From Prostheceraeus crozeri (Eukaryota > Platyhelminthes > Polycladida > Euryleptidae), in assembly GCA_907163375.1 (NCBI GenBank), contig CAJQUW010012890.1, forward strand, positions 62,001 to 126,000: 64,000 bases of DNA, read 5' to 3'. A model generated the notes under the pieces. It was not told the origin of the DNA and did not search any database. It saw only the letters and a list, made by a program, of their open reading frames with translations. The translations under genes and the position numbers were made by a program. Positions 45,916 through 57,045 of the stretch are shown here, in pieces. The number at the start of each line of letters is the position of its first letter. Position 1 is the first letter of the stretch.

Positions 45916-46118
45916 TGGTCTCCGTGGCACAGTGGCTAAGTGCTTCGCCTAGAGATCTTCCGGTTCAGAGGTCGAGCCCCTGAAGTGTCATTGAAAGTCA
46001 GCAGAAAGGGCATCCGGCCTAAAAGTACTACAGCGCTCCAGAAAAGTCTGAGTATTTCAGCATCGTCCAAACGCCCGGTACGGGGGAATAGTGACGTTGA
46101 AGTTTCATTTTTTTCATA
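45916..46118 (+). repeat. tRNA-derived SINE, family A (copy 5)
   Basis: The head GGTCTCCGTGGCACAGTGGC is followed by GGTTCAGAGGTCGAGCCCC, GGGCATCCGGCCTAAAAGTA, CTACAGCGCTCCAGAAAAG and a GGGGGAATAGTGACGTTGAA tail with a T run. It is nearly full length and among the best preserved in the window. Confidence 0.82.
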
Positions 46119-46129
46119 TAACTGTATGT

Positions 46130-47045
46130 ATTTCATGTAATGGGAGCTAACCACGTCACTATCCAAAGTGATTATAAGCTATTCTGCGACTTGTAAAGCA
46201 CATATAGCCTGATTCGCTTACGCGAAATAACAAACTGACTAATCGAAATTAAGAATCAGTCTCAAAAGCTTCAATTAATTGATTGCTCGTGCTGCAATTA
46301 ACATTACTTGATTCCTTGTCCAAACCTTTGTAGACACATCATAAGTGGTACAGTGCATCCGAAGTCCAAAAAACAGCTTCTCCTAAGAGTTGAGAGGGTA
46401 TAAGATCGCATTCACCAGATTGTCTTGGCTGGTTGGAGACGAGTGTCTCATCCTTGGATTGGGGCAGAACGCATAATAAACACAAATCATATAGTCGCTC
46501 GCTATTCTACATGACTAGAAAGATTTCACAAATTCTGAGTGATCGAATAAGTAGAATTACAAGTAAACGGTACTTATCAGATAAATCCCTCACTTTTTAA
46601 ATTTGTCTAATAAACTAATTGGCCTATCCTCAAAAAATGAACCAATTGTCGTAAAACCTCAGACACACGTATTTGAGGATATTTTCCTCCCACGTACAAA
46701 ATGTCATGCAAATCGGATATATACTTTTCGAATTAGAAACGATAACTCGAAGTGCAGTGAGCTTGACCTGACATCATATGTTCGACGCATCATTTTTATT
46801 GATTTGCACTGGCCTATAATATGTAATAAGATAATGCCAAGCATATTTTTTTGTCATCATCACACAATTTTCAAAGAAAGACTTCGAAAGCATTATTAAA
46901 TATACGCAAAGTACATTTTTAAATACAAAGTGACCAAGCCGGACCGGCGAAATCAATATTAGTATATTAATTTAGTGCGTTGAAAGACTGGTTTAATTAT
47001 AAATATTTAATATATTTTATTCACTAATGCGAAGTATATTAATAT
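46130..47045. other. No gene recognised
   Basis: This stretch is AT-rich and has no transposon ends or recognisable coding segments. Confidence 0.4.
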
Positions 47046-47046
47046 A

Positions 47047-47139
47047 GCGAAATAAAAACCGAAAGCTCCCGTGATCTTATCGGGTGAGAGGAAAGAAAAA
47101 ATGAAATAAGATCACAGCAGCTTTCGGCTTTTATTTCAC
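47047..47139. repeat. Strong hairpin, 35-base arms
   Basis: GCGAAATAAAAACCGAAAGC with CCGTGATCTTAT pairs with ATAAGATCACAG and AGCTTTCGGCTTTTATTTCA across a 25-base loop. Related GCGAAATAA words recur at about 47195. It could be the centre of a small inverted-repeat element. Confidence 0.6.
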
Positions 47140-47429
47140 CATATAAAAATAATACTGCGTAAACGGAATTAAACGGTTGCTAAACGGAATTATATAGCGA
47201 AATAAGTATAAACCTATACAGCACATGTGAAAAGAGAAAAGAATAGTACAAGTTTAAGATAAGTGTTTTAATATAGAATTCATATCAAAAATAGTATACA
47301 AACTATCATTAACATATATAAAACTTGAAACTCCTTCCTGATAATGAAAAAAATATATAAGTATAAAAATATAAAATACAGTATAAATAAATACAGTAGC
47401 CTATATTTTTCCCTGGCATTTAATCGGAT

Positions 47430-47546
47430 AAAATAATTTCCAGACATTTCAGTTGAATTTTACCCTGTTTTAAAACTTCCCTGACTTTTCCAGGTGTCAG
47501 GAAAAAAATTCTATTTCCCTGACATTTCCGATGTGTAGGAACCCTG
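47430..47546. repeat. hAT-like orphan right end
   Basis: Repeated TTCCCTGAC-TTTCC words lead to TGTAGGAACCCTG. Read from the other strand this is CAGGGTTCCTACA, a typical hAT terminus. No left end was found. Confidence 0.4.
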
Positions 47547-47779
47547 TGAATCACTTTAAGGCGTCAGTATTCGGACCAAAAGAACATGTTTGGTAATGGC
47601 TCGTAATAGCTGATACTGTTGGCTTTGACGAACGTGAGTGCATTATTTTTACTCGTGTAGACATAGTTCTCTCTCTCTTCGTCTCATCGGCTGTTATTTC
47701 AAGCCTTCCCACAACTCCTGCTTTATCACACCTCATCAAGGTAATGCATATCGGTGAAATAGTGGATGTGGCCCTAGGG

Positions 47780-48516
47780 CAGGGTTTTTTAAGGCGTTTT
47801 AGGGACCCGATTAGGGTCCCTAGTTTGGAAAATCGGGTCCCTAGAATCAGCGAATAAATAATTATGTTCTGATCTGCTGTCATCCACTTCTATTCTTCTA
47901 TCTGACAAGCGAGATTGGCGAGTGGGTAATGTGAGAGAAGTTATGTTTATTGGAGTGATAGCAGAGAAAGCAGACCCAGTGGGGGGAGCCCTCACCAGTC
48001 GGATATAGCCTCTCTGGATATCATAGCAGCGGCGAATAAACTTAAAAAATCGCGTTTTATGGTCAAAGCAAACAAAAATACGATTTTATTCCGATTAGGC
48101 GAGACGATGTGACCGAAATCCGAGCAGTCCACCGGTCATAATTGAGAGACAGAGGGAGTGTCAATGAATTCCAAAAGAATCTTTGGGTTATGTTAATATG
48201 TTACCTTTGATTATGTTGAACTCTGATTGTACGGTATTTCATGTGCGTAGATATGAGCCGACATTCTAAGGCATGTTAAGGAGAGATTTAAAAGATTTCA
48301 AGGAATAACACTACATGTAACTAGCATATAATATTACATGTGCTAAACCAAAGATGTACTTAACTTTACTTTTAAATGGTTCACAACCCTCCAGGATGTG
48401 AAAACTTAACATTTTGCCACCAATGTCATGTAGAAAGGATATCTAATTATAGCATTTAGTATGAAATATTTTCGGGTCCCTACACGATCCCTAGAATTTT
48501 CCTTAATAAACCCCTG
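47780..48516. mobile_element. hAT element, 737 bp, TSD CCCTAGGG
   Basis: The ends CAGGGTTTTTTAAGG and (inverse) CAGGGGTTTATTAAGG are imperfect inverted repeats. The next blocks carry repeated GGGTCCCTA words in both arms. CCCTAGGG flanks both sides exactly (47772-47779 and 48517-48524). There is no coding capacity. It lies inside the inferred intron of the NOPCHAP1-like gene. Confidence 0.82.
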
Positions 48517-48718
48517 CCCTAGGGCCAGGGCAATGATCATTTTCTCAGCCGTCGTGAGGTAAATTTGCTGTCAGAAAGTGCTGTCTGTTCACACGATGAG
48601 TCAGTTGCTGACGTCGCTATATTTCAACTTATCGTCTCTTGTTCAACTTGTCTAATCTGCATGATTTTTTGTGTGTGGGCAGAAACTATCCTCAAGTACT
48701 TGTCTGAAGTCTTGTAAC

Positions 48719-49311
48719 CACAGAATTAAATATTTTTTTGTCTGCTTCGGTTTGCTAGAAGTGTGATTAATACGAAATCGACGGCACATCGAGGAACCCA
48801 TTAAGTGGGCAAAAGGGAATTCCTAATAAGATAGAAAAAAGTCGTGCGTCGCTTGCGGATTAATGTGAGTTCAAGAAAAGTGTTTCGATTGCTACAATTC
48901 CTTCAGATTCGAAGAATTCAGATCACAGCGCACAAGTTTTCTCCATAATGTTGGCCCTTCCGATCATTATTAAAAAAAGTAGCAGGCGTACGAAAATTAG
49001 TTCACTTAATGATTTCACCATCGTCTTCTCACCATTCCTAACTGCATAGTGTATACACTGTATGTTATCCACACATCGATGTGTGTTTTGGTGTGTGCGA
49101 AGTGATATCACAGCACGCATCTCTCACTGGCTCTGGTGTCCTCTGCTGACAGCTCATTGTTTGCCATCTCTAATAGCAAGCGATACACGAATGATCCATT
49201 CGAGAAGGAGCAAGTTGTCTAGTTCTGTGACGTGCCATTTCGATATTAAGGTGACATATAACTCTTCCTTCCTAGGAAACCGAAGCGCGCGCAGATGAAT
49301 CTAATTATGTG
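48719..49311 (+). mobile_element. hAT MITE, 593 bp, copy of 11913-12515
   Basis: It starts CACAGAATTAAATATTTTTT and ends GATGAATCTAATTATGTG. The flanks CTTGTAAC (48711-48718) and CTTGCAAC (49312-49319) agree at 7 of 8 bases. It is collinear with 11913-12515 in the same orientation, with scattered substitutions and short indels. It ends 86 bases from the NOPCHAP1-like exon, inside its downstream intron. Confidence 0.83.
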
Positions 49312-49396
49312 CTTGCAACGATTGATTCTAACTTACAGTACTTCGACAAATTTGAAAGCGTGGGGGAGATGACCCACAAATACCAAATAAACTTAC

Positions 49397-49500
49397 CATT
49401 TCAATGAAAGGCAGTTCATCATCAACTTCTTCCATATTGATGACCTCGTCGTCTTCAGCTGCCGACGCTTTTGCCAGAAATTCTTTCACTTTCGGCAATG
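49397..49500 (-). CDS. NOPCHAP1: NOPCHAP1-like gene, internal coding exon
   Basis: On the minus strand the acceptor TTCTTTCTTTTGTAG precedes CATTGCCG, and ATG-GTAAGT ends the exon, so both splice sites are near consensus. It holds 104 bases: two bases completing a split codon, then 34 codons containing LPKVKEFLAKASAAEDDEVI and NMEEVDDELPFIEM. The downstream phase is 0, matching the exon at 17840-18034. The peptide resembles the 'SPLLDQVQTFLPQMARAN...NIENID...VIQMD' core of NOPCHAP1. The exon feeding it must end in phase 1. I did not find it up to 64000, so it may lie beyond the window or be too short to see. A donor-like site at about 49716 was considered and rejected. Confidence 0.62.
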
Positions 49501-49934
49501 CTACAAAAGAAAGAAGTCTATGCGGAATTCCAGGAGTGGGCAAAAACCAGAAACTAAAGAAAACTTGTGAATTTTGTACCCTGCGACGTTCTTCGCTTTG
49601 AAGCAAAAGGTGTCAAACTCTCCGATCTCAAAGCATTTCAGGAAAGGGGTTGAAACATTAGAGAAATAGAAAATTGAAATAACAGATCTTCATATTGACA
49701 GCGTCTTCGCTAGACTCACCTGTCCGAACCGAAATCGATTTTCATATTAAAAAAGATAATGGAGGGGGGAATTACGAATGTTACATATCTAAGCAAGTAA
49801 CTTCATACTGTGATGCTATAGAGCAAGTAACTTGTGGTGCAATTAAACCGATGTCTACAGCACATACAGTTCGTGTAGACATCTTAGATTAAATGGGAGA
49901 ATCAGGAATGATGATACTTTTGTTTGCAGAACTT

Positions 49935-50010
49935 TAATACCTAGCACAGCTACAAGCTATGAACGAAGCCAGGGACTACCGAAAGAAATAATAAATTGCA
50001 CAATTTCAAT
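49935..50010 (-). repeat. LINE 3' untranslated scrap
   Basis: GCACAGCTACAAGCTATGAA and CGAAGCCAGGGACTACCGAA, followed by AATAATAAATTG, match 33075-33135, the 3' end of the 33-kb LINE. It is on the same strand. Confidence 0.5.
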
Positions 50011-50074
50011 TTATTACTTCAAGCAATCATTTACAGGCATTCTTGCGATTGTGTCAGAAATGAATCCAATTTTG

Positions 50075-50310
50075 GATAGCTCAGTTGGCTGATGGCCACG
50101 CTCAGGTACGGAAGTGCAGAGGGTCCGATGGTCGATTCTGTCCGTCTCAAGAGGCATCCCTGTTCTCACTAGAGGTTACTGGCTCTTACCTGATGAGAAC
50201 TGCTAGTGTGTGGAAACTGCCCCATCCATAGCTGTCTAGAATGGCTTCGATCTCTGGATAAGGCAGGGATAAATAATTATATCCGAGTCCTTTTAACAAT
50301 TCTACTTTGC
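50075..50310 (+). repeat. tRNA-derived SINE, family C
   Basis: TGGATAGCTCAGTTGGCTGA (A box) and GGTCCGATGGTCGATTCTGT (B-box-like) are followed by a body with AAGAGGCATCCCTG and GATGAGAACTGCTAG. It ends near AAATAATTATATCCGAGTCC. I see no second copy in the window. Confidence 0.55.
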
Positions 50311-50387
50311 TCTCGCCTTAATTTGAAGAATAGCTAGTGTTCTGAGAGTTGGGCTTTGGTCAACCTCGAGTTGAGTCGCCCGAAACT

Positions 50388-50426
50388 CCAGGCGAGGCGA
50401 GACGAGGCGAGACGAGGCGAGGCGGG
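50388..50426. repeat. (GAGGCGAGAC)n short tandem repeat
   Basis: Three to four units of GGCGAGACGA occur in a purine-rich, GC-rich island. Confidence 0.8.
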
Positions 50427-50429
50427 AAG

Positions 50430-52660
50430 AATTCCCATATCAAGGCAATAAGAGACGAAAATCAGTATGTAATTCGGTATATATTAGGCCATCGCCATTC
50501 TTCACATAAACACAAGAGCAGCGTTCAGTCAGTGTTAGAAAATTGACACAAAAAATAAAAGAATGTCATCTTTGATGAGCTATCTATGCAGTGTATTTGT
50601 CACAGTTATGTAGCAATTACCTACTAGTCTAGAAGGCGGCAGAAGGCAGTAGCTATTACATTGCTGCTAGTCTCCCAGTAGACAGAGAAGGCCTTTACTG
50701 TGTCAATAATTATGGAGGATAATAGAGTTCTCATACTTACATTTTGACATTACACGATTACGACAAACATGTACATTTTCTAAAACTTAAATATCGCATC
50801 ATACCATCTACAAGTACTGGTTGCAGTAGCAATGTGAGCTGTACATTGCTGACTACTGTGTCAAAGTGCATGTTGTTGCTAAATAAACATATTTCGATTT
50901 CATGTCTTTATAAAAATCTCTGTTTAATTAAGCTAATGGCTTTGTTAATTTTAGTATACCGGTACATGGCATTGTATTAAAAAAGGAAATTATGCAGGAA
51001 ACAAAACTCTATACTTATCAGCAATTTCAGTACTCTCAGTAACTGATGATGAAAAGCTAATTCATAAACAAGTTCAAGCAAAATTATAAAACAAAAATCA
51101 GGTAAAAAAGATTCTGAGCTGCTGCCAGAGAGTGAGCAGCGCAATTGACTTATGCTTAAGGCATCTACTGAATTAAATTTTTCACTGATTGTCTTTGTTG
51201 ACTGCACTGTAAAAAAGATAAGTAACTTAAGATAACTGACATTGGTTTCAAGTAAACCAGAACGATATTTCGGTGGTTTTACATTATTAGTCTGGAACGG
51301 CTGATTAGGATATCCGGACATCTCATTACGCATGCCCTTATCATTACAAGCGTCCTGATAATCACTCTTGGCATATTGATTCAATATGTGTTTTCTACTG
51401 CTGATGTTAATGCGCGATTACACTAAGATAAAGTATCATTGGACTCGCTTTTGCAAGATGAAGAAACACAGGCTATGCAATATACAGCATTATAACGTGT
51501 CTTTCATCCTTGAACATTTTGGCCAGGTCGACACGACTCAACATTTTCGAGTACTCACACGGCTCTAGGAATAATCTACTCGTGTATTTTCTCTCGTTGT
51601 CTGAGTTGGCGAAACGGAATAGTTACCATGGTACGTTATCTTTTCAGATACTGGAAATGATGCGAAGATTGAAAAGCAGTCTTCAAGCTGTGTTGCGTAG
51701 TGATTAAATGTGTGTGAACAATTTGAAAAATGTTCCTATCATTGCTTTAGTTTCAAATGCATAAGGATTGATTGACTGCTCTCAATGCATTCAACAACTT
51801 TGAAGTAGACCGCACATGCTGTTGCCCGTGGCATTATGAAGATTTATGGCTATCATGACTTATACTGTGATGGCAAACAGTTGAAATCTCAAGTCTATTG
51901 CATGTCATGAGCCGTGTTCTTCGATATTACGATCTTCAAGATATGAGTTGGTATTTTCAATTAATGAAAATAGACATTAATGTCCCTCTTCTATACTGTC
52001 AGCAAATATTTCAGCGCACGTTCTGGCTCCAGACCCTTTATCAATGCACAAATGACAGAATCTACAGATTAGGTGAGAAGTTAATCGAAACAAAATGATG
52101 AAAGAATTCTATGTGACGCAGACGCAACATACCAGTCAAGAGACAACTCGTGACGTCGATTCAAGCTCAGAGACCGAGCCTGAATCAACTTTGCTTCCCA
52201 CAATGCATGTTCAACACTGTCCTGAGCACACTTCGAAATATCAACCACAAAATCCAATTTTGAAAAGACTCATACACAGGTGCAACCGATAAGGACATTC
52301 ACAATAAATAACTTTGAATTAGATTATATATGCTGTTGCCTGTGACTTATCTTATTCACACATCTGCTGTGATGGCTATCATCATACGGGTAAAATGTCA
52401 GCTATCAAATGACCTAAACCACGATCTTCGATATTACTATCTGCTCCTATGTGTAATCCAACAGAACGAATCATTAAGAAGCAAATTGGCGTGAGATAAT
52501 ATATTTTTATTCTGTGTAGCAGAACAGGTATGAAAAAGGCACTCAGAATGACAATTCGTGGATTATTGATTTGTAAGTAGCATGAAAGCATATTTTTTGA
52601 AAAATGTCGTTTGTTGCCCCTTTCTCCCAAAGAAAGCAAAAAACAAGCCAATCTTTTGAC
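50430..52660. other. No gene recognised
   Basis: Open frames of 60-135 codons occur on both strands, but none shows a family motif or splice context that I trust. No clear transposon ends were seen. Confidence 0.4.
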
Positions 52661-52665
52661 ACTTA

Positions 52666-53466
52666 CCGTAAAACCTCTATTTGAACGGCAGTCTAGAGGA
52701 GGAGTTGAAAAATTGAATGGCACCCTCTAATTGAACGTCACCTCTAATTTAACGACACTTTGATGAATTCATCTCTACGTCAATTACATGATTGAAATAA
52801 TCTGCAAAACGTGTAAAACAGGAAAATAGTTTGTAGAATGCTATGGAGCTACTGGAATGCCCCATTCAAGGCCAAAGTCAGACAGTTCTACGAGAATTGG
52901 ATGTTGCACGGCGAGAAGAGCTACACCAAATCCGGCAACATGCGAGCGCCATCAATGGAAGTATACTTGAAATGGATTGTCGATGCCTGGTATCAGCTGC
53001 CGAAGGATCTGATCATCAAGTCATTCAAAGGATGCGGACTGACCAACGCTCTCGACGGCTGGGAGGATTGCCAGACTTCTCCGGCAAGCCCGAGCCAAGG
53101 CTGGTGTGGAACGTGGAATCAATCAGAACTTTGACGATGATGCTGAAGGTGATGCGAATGACGAGAACAGCTACAACAGCGACGTGTCACTTGATTTTCA
53201 CTAGTGATTTTGTGATTTCTAACCAGTGATTACCGGTAACCTGTGTTTGTTAACTTTTGTCAAATAGATATATGAAGAGTTCTTATGTTACATGTTTTCG
53301 CTTTTGATCTATAAAATTTACAGATTTAAGATAAAAATTACTGAAAATTTCATCTCTAAATTCTGATCAGCTAGTCGAAAAATAGAGCGGCACCTCTTAT
53401 TAAACGGTATTGCGGGGAAAGGTTTGAAAAATAGAGCGGCATGTCGTTCAAATAGAGGTTTTACGG
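52666..53466 (+). mobile_element. Deleted pogo/Tigger-type element, TA duplication
   Basis: Terminal inverted repeats CCGTAAAACCTCTATTTGAA (left) and its inverse at the right are flanked by TA (52664-52665 and 53467-53468), the Tc1/mariner rule. The inner ends repeat AATAGAGCGGCA-type words. The 801-base copy retains only the end of the transposase gene, so it is an internally deleted derivative. Confidence 0.85.
52838..53204 (+). pseudogene. pogo/Tigger DDE transposase, C-terminal remnant
   Basis: Open segments encode NAPFKAKVRQFYENWMLHGE, GNMRAPSMEVYLKWIVDAW, QLPKDLIIKSFKGCGLTNAL and DGWED, the conserved tail after the third catalytic residue of pogo-family DDE_1 transposases. An acidic end (NQNFDDDAEGDANDENSYNS) and a stop at 53202 follow. 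The reading frame shifts about twice after DGWED. The DNA-binding and catalytic parts are deleted. The higher G+C than the surroundings fits a formerly autonomous ancestor. Confidence 0.78.
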
Positions 53467-53469
53467 TAT

Positions 53470-55460
53470 TTGGCCTACATGTATTAATGATGGTATAAAA
53501 ATTTCATTGAAGTTTGAGGCGTGCCTTTTTGGGTATTCAGCTTCAAAGTTTGCGATTTTTGCAATTTTGGTGAAGAAAATCTCCAACTTTGAGCGTCAAT
53601 ATCTATGTCATGAACAGCACAAATGGCAGATTGATCGTGTGGGGTACTAAAGCACATTGTCAAATAAATATGTTTACAAAGTTTGGTGAGGCTAGCTTCA
53701 TAGAAACAATTGTAGACGCAGTTTAGTCTTTGCTAAGGACCGTTGCTAGGGAAATGTCGTCCAATAAAAAGCGACATAGGCAACTTTGAGGCCATGTACC
53801 TCAGGTGCTATGATGAATCGGAGCAAACAAATCTTGCTTCTAATGATACCAAGCTCTGCCTATAAGCAAAATAACCAGTGTGTTAAATAATTCAATATTT
53901 TGACGACAAAATATTAAGGAAGCTTTTTGGGCTAAAAGATGTAACTGTCAACAAAAAGAATTTCAGTCTGAGTGATTCTTGGTCCTCTTTGCTTTGAACT
54001 ATTCTATGTTAACATGGTGCTGTGATTTTTCTTTTCCTTGACTTTATTTGTCTTATTATCAAGCTTCTTGAATGTTTTTAGCAGTAGATAGTGATATGCC
54101 TTCGACTTTTACTTCGTCTAGCAATTCTTAGTTCTTGTGTACTGTTTCTGTGATAGTTATTCACTCTCTGTGTTTGTTCACGATGTGTCTCTCGTTGGCA
54201 TTGATTGTCAGGCCCTTGAGAATGCAGTACGTCGAATTGTGAAAGTACTCGGGCAAATAAAGATATTGAGCTGACCATCAAAAGTTTTTGGGCTCCTACC
54301 ACGGTAGCAAATAATGTCCTACCCATCTTCATTATTTCAAACGACAAAATATTGTTGACGTCAAAGTCTCTTGAAACGTTGTGCATTAACTAGTATAACT
54401 TCATAAAATCGTAATTCCAAGAGTAGCTTTTTAAACCATACACACGATCTCCAAATTATCAGACGGTGGTACGTTCACGATCAAAGGAAGGCGTGCTATC
54501 AGCAGTTCTGTGATTACTAACAATTTCATGACACATCGGATGGGCATCGATGGCTGCCCACCGGTTTGAACAAGCTAATCCTGCCATTGACAATTCGCTC
54601 CATGCATGTGATGTAGGGCAATTCCAGTAATTGCCAAGAAAAAAAGAATAAGGCAAAACGGAAATCCCTGCCTTTGACATGATATTGAAATTGACTTGTA
54701 AGTCATATTCCGCAATGAGTCTAACTTCACCATCAAAGAGTCACCGGTGAAGCTTTATTTTCCAGTTCTCACTTGTTCGTGTAAAATTCGACGCAATTAT
54801 TCTTGATGCTAAGTATTTCCAAGCGCTCATTGAAAGCTTCTATTTCGAAACGACTTCACAAAATTTAGTCTGAATGATGATGTCTGTCGACACTCGGTAA
54901 TCATTTTATTGAGACTGCGAATCATTCACGTGAAGCAATAAAGTAAATTAGTCTGATAGCGTTGATCTGGACGGAATTTAGACATTAAATTCCTCAAGGC
55001 CCCATAGGGGATTCTGAACAGCAGATTATAAAAAGCCAAACTGCTACTGGACATATTTTACAAAATTTTCACTGCTATTGCCGCTGTTCACTTGAAAAGG
55101 AAGAATATCAGTAAAAAGGGAGCACCGACGTTCTTAGCAGTAATTTCGGCTTCTCCTAAATATGTTCTCACATTAATTATCCAGCTGAAAGATATGTCAG
55201 TATACAGCAGTCATGACTATTTAGGTCAGGACATTTAACTATTGATATAACACTCAAACCCATTATGTGATTTCACCACTTCGCTACATCTTCTCTTCCT
55301 GAAATCCTGAAAATTTTGTTGGACATTTTCACGCTCACTGAAAAATAAGCGTTGCTTACTTGATATATTGTTATACACATAAAATTATAACCACAAATAT
55401 GCTCTTGATGGGCATACTGAGAATGTAAAGGAAAAGAGGGGCAACTTGGTTAACCTGGGA
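53470..55460. other. No gene recognised
   Basis: Short frames at 54078-54386 and 54459-54680 (minus) show no family resemblance. No repeat boundary was identified. Confidence 0.4.
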
Positions 55461-55472
55461 AGTACTCGAAAC

Positions 55473-56307
55473 TAAAGATGAGCAATCCTACCCGAACCCG
55501 ACCCGAAACCGAATGCTCGGGTTCGGGTAGAGCAATTAAGAACTCGAGTCGGGTCTCTTTTATCTAAAACCCGAAATAATCCGAACTCGGGATTTTTTGG
55601 GTTGGAGCATACAAATTTGAAAAATGTTTAAAACTTTAAAAATTATTTTCTGTGAAGTTAGTGCTGTTTCATGTGTGCCTGTAGTTAAATGAAGTTTTCC
55701 AAGAAATTGTGGCTTATCACATTATTCTCATTGTGAATTATAAAAGAAATATATTGAAATGAAATTTAATTTAAGATAAGCTTTACATAGGAACGGAAGC
55801 TTAACTGTACATCAAATATTATATAATTGAAATTTTAACATCTATCTACAGAATTATGTTGTTACATGTAGTGATGCAGCTCAGCTGCTCGGACCTTGAC
55901 ATCTTCATTAACATTGAGAGTCAAAGTGTCTCAATCAGAGTTTTGAAGGAGTATGCTGCAACACCTATAATATATCGCGAAGCAGTCGATATTTTTGTAA
56001 AGATTCCGAATTTAGTCATGTATTGTAGGTTATATTAATTGCGTGGGTAATCATGCTACTTATTTGGCATTTGTTTGAATACCTTATTAGCCTAGAAAAA
56101 ATAATGTACTGACTACTGCGTATTTTAATGAATTACTAAAATAATACGACTAAGAAGTTGGACTACCGCCCGGTATCACATCAGGATCAAGCACTAGCTT
56201 TATATATAGAAATGTTTCTGATTTTTCGAATATAATCGGGTTCGGGTTGAAATTTTGTTCGACTCGGGTATCCGAATTTTTGGAAACCAACCCGACGCTC
56301 ATCTTTA
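55473..56307. mobile_element. hAT element, 835 bp, TSD CTCKAAAC
   Basis: The ends TAAAGATGAGC and GCTCATCTTTA are inverse. Subterminal arrays of ACCCGAACCCG and TCGGGTTCGGG words lie in inverse orientation. The flanks CTCGAAAC (55465-55472) and CTCTAAAC (56308-56315) agree at 7 of 8 bases. The start TAAAG fits the YARNG hAT rule. No transposase remains. Confidence 0.8.
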
Positions 56308-56652
56308 CTCTAAACACTTTCTAAACAAGGTGATACTTTCGCATATCCTAAACAGAAGCTACAGACAGCTTTTCAGCTACAGAATCAGCACCTTTTCGAG
56401 GTCAAAATTCCAGGTTTTTCCATGTCACGGACACCCTGTATAAACTGGTCATCAGGACCATAGATGACGCGTCATTGGAGATCCGAAAGCAACATTATGA
56501 GCATACTCGTGAAAACAACGTAGTGGTTAAATAAGACAACTATCATTTATTTGCAAAATCATGTAAGTAAGGCTTGATTTCTCTTGTAACTCAACAATAA
56601 CAATGGAAAGTAGACTGCTCCAATCTAATAAGTGATAGAAAAGAGAATAAGT

Positions 56653-57045
56653 AGGGCTGCCACTCTTATCAAAAATAAAAACCGGAAAGTCAAATCAAAA
56701 TGGTGCCCCTAAAAAAGCTCCCCTTCACGATCTCAAGAGGGTCCTTCAAGATCTTAAAAGGCCCCTTCACATTCTAAAAGGGCCCCCACGATCTTAAAGG
56801 GCTCTTTCACAATCTTCAAAGCTCCCTTAAGATGCCAAAAAGGGCCTCTTCTCAATCTCAAAAGAGACCATCTCACGATGTCAAAGGGGTCCATTCGCAT
56901 TCTAAAAGGGCCCCCTCACGATCTCAAGAGGGCCCCTAAAATGCTTCAAAATCCAAATTATTTGTTCCTTGGTTGAACATCTTTCCACTACTTAGTTTAT
57001 TCAAAAAAGCCGGAATTCCGGTTAAACCGGAAGAGTGGCAGCCCT
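56653..57045. mobile_element. hAT MITE with internal minisatellite
   Basis: The termini AGGGCTGCCACTCTT are inverted at both ends and flanked by the exact 8-base duplication GAATAAGT (56645-56652 and 57046-57053). Subterminal CCGG-rich words face inward. The interior (about 56700-56945) is a tandem array of roughly ten units of 24-26 bases built on GGGCCCCTTCACGATCTCAA. Confidence 0.8.
56700..56945. repeat. Minisatellite, 24-26 base unit
   Basis: About ten diverged units alternate AGGGCCCC with CACGATCT-AAA. The array lies wholly within the hAT MITE, so it probably moved with it. Confidence 0.75.

Larger units (their letters stand above)
18035..49396 (-). other. Inferred 31-kb intron of the NOPCHAP1-like gene
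   Basis: The donor GTAAGT lies at 49391-49396 and the acceptor TTTTCAG ends at 18035 (minus strand). Both flanking exons are in phase 0. Everything between them is repeats and anonymous AT-rich DNA. This is an inference from exon content, phase and orientation. No transcript evidence is available here. Confidence 0.5.

Noticed and set aside
49695-49760. Donor-like site GGACAG-GTGAGT on the minus strand, possibly the exon before 49500
   Set aside because: The phase could fit (reading SISVRT before the next exon), but a stop codon lies just upstream, with no AG acceptor or start codon between it and the donor.
54078-54386. Possible host exon on the minus strand
   Set aside because: There is no recognised motif, no paired splice sites and a low-complexity Arg/His-rich end. 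It is likely chance.
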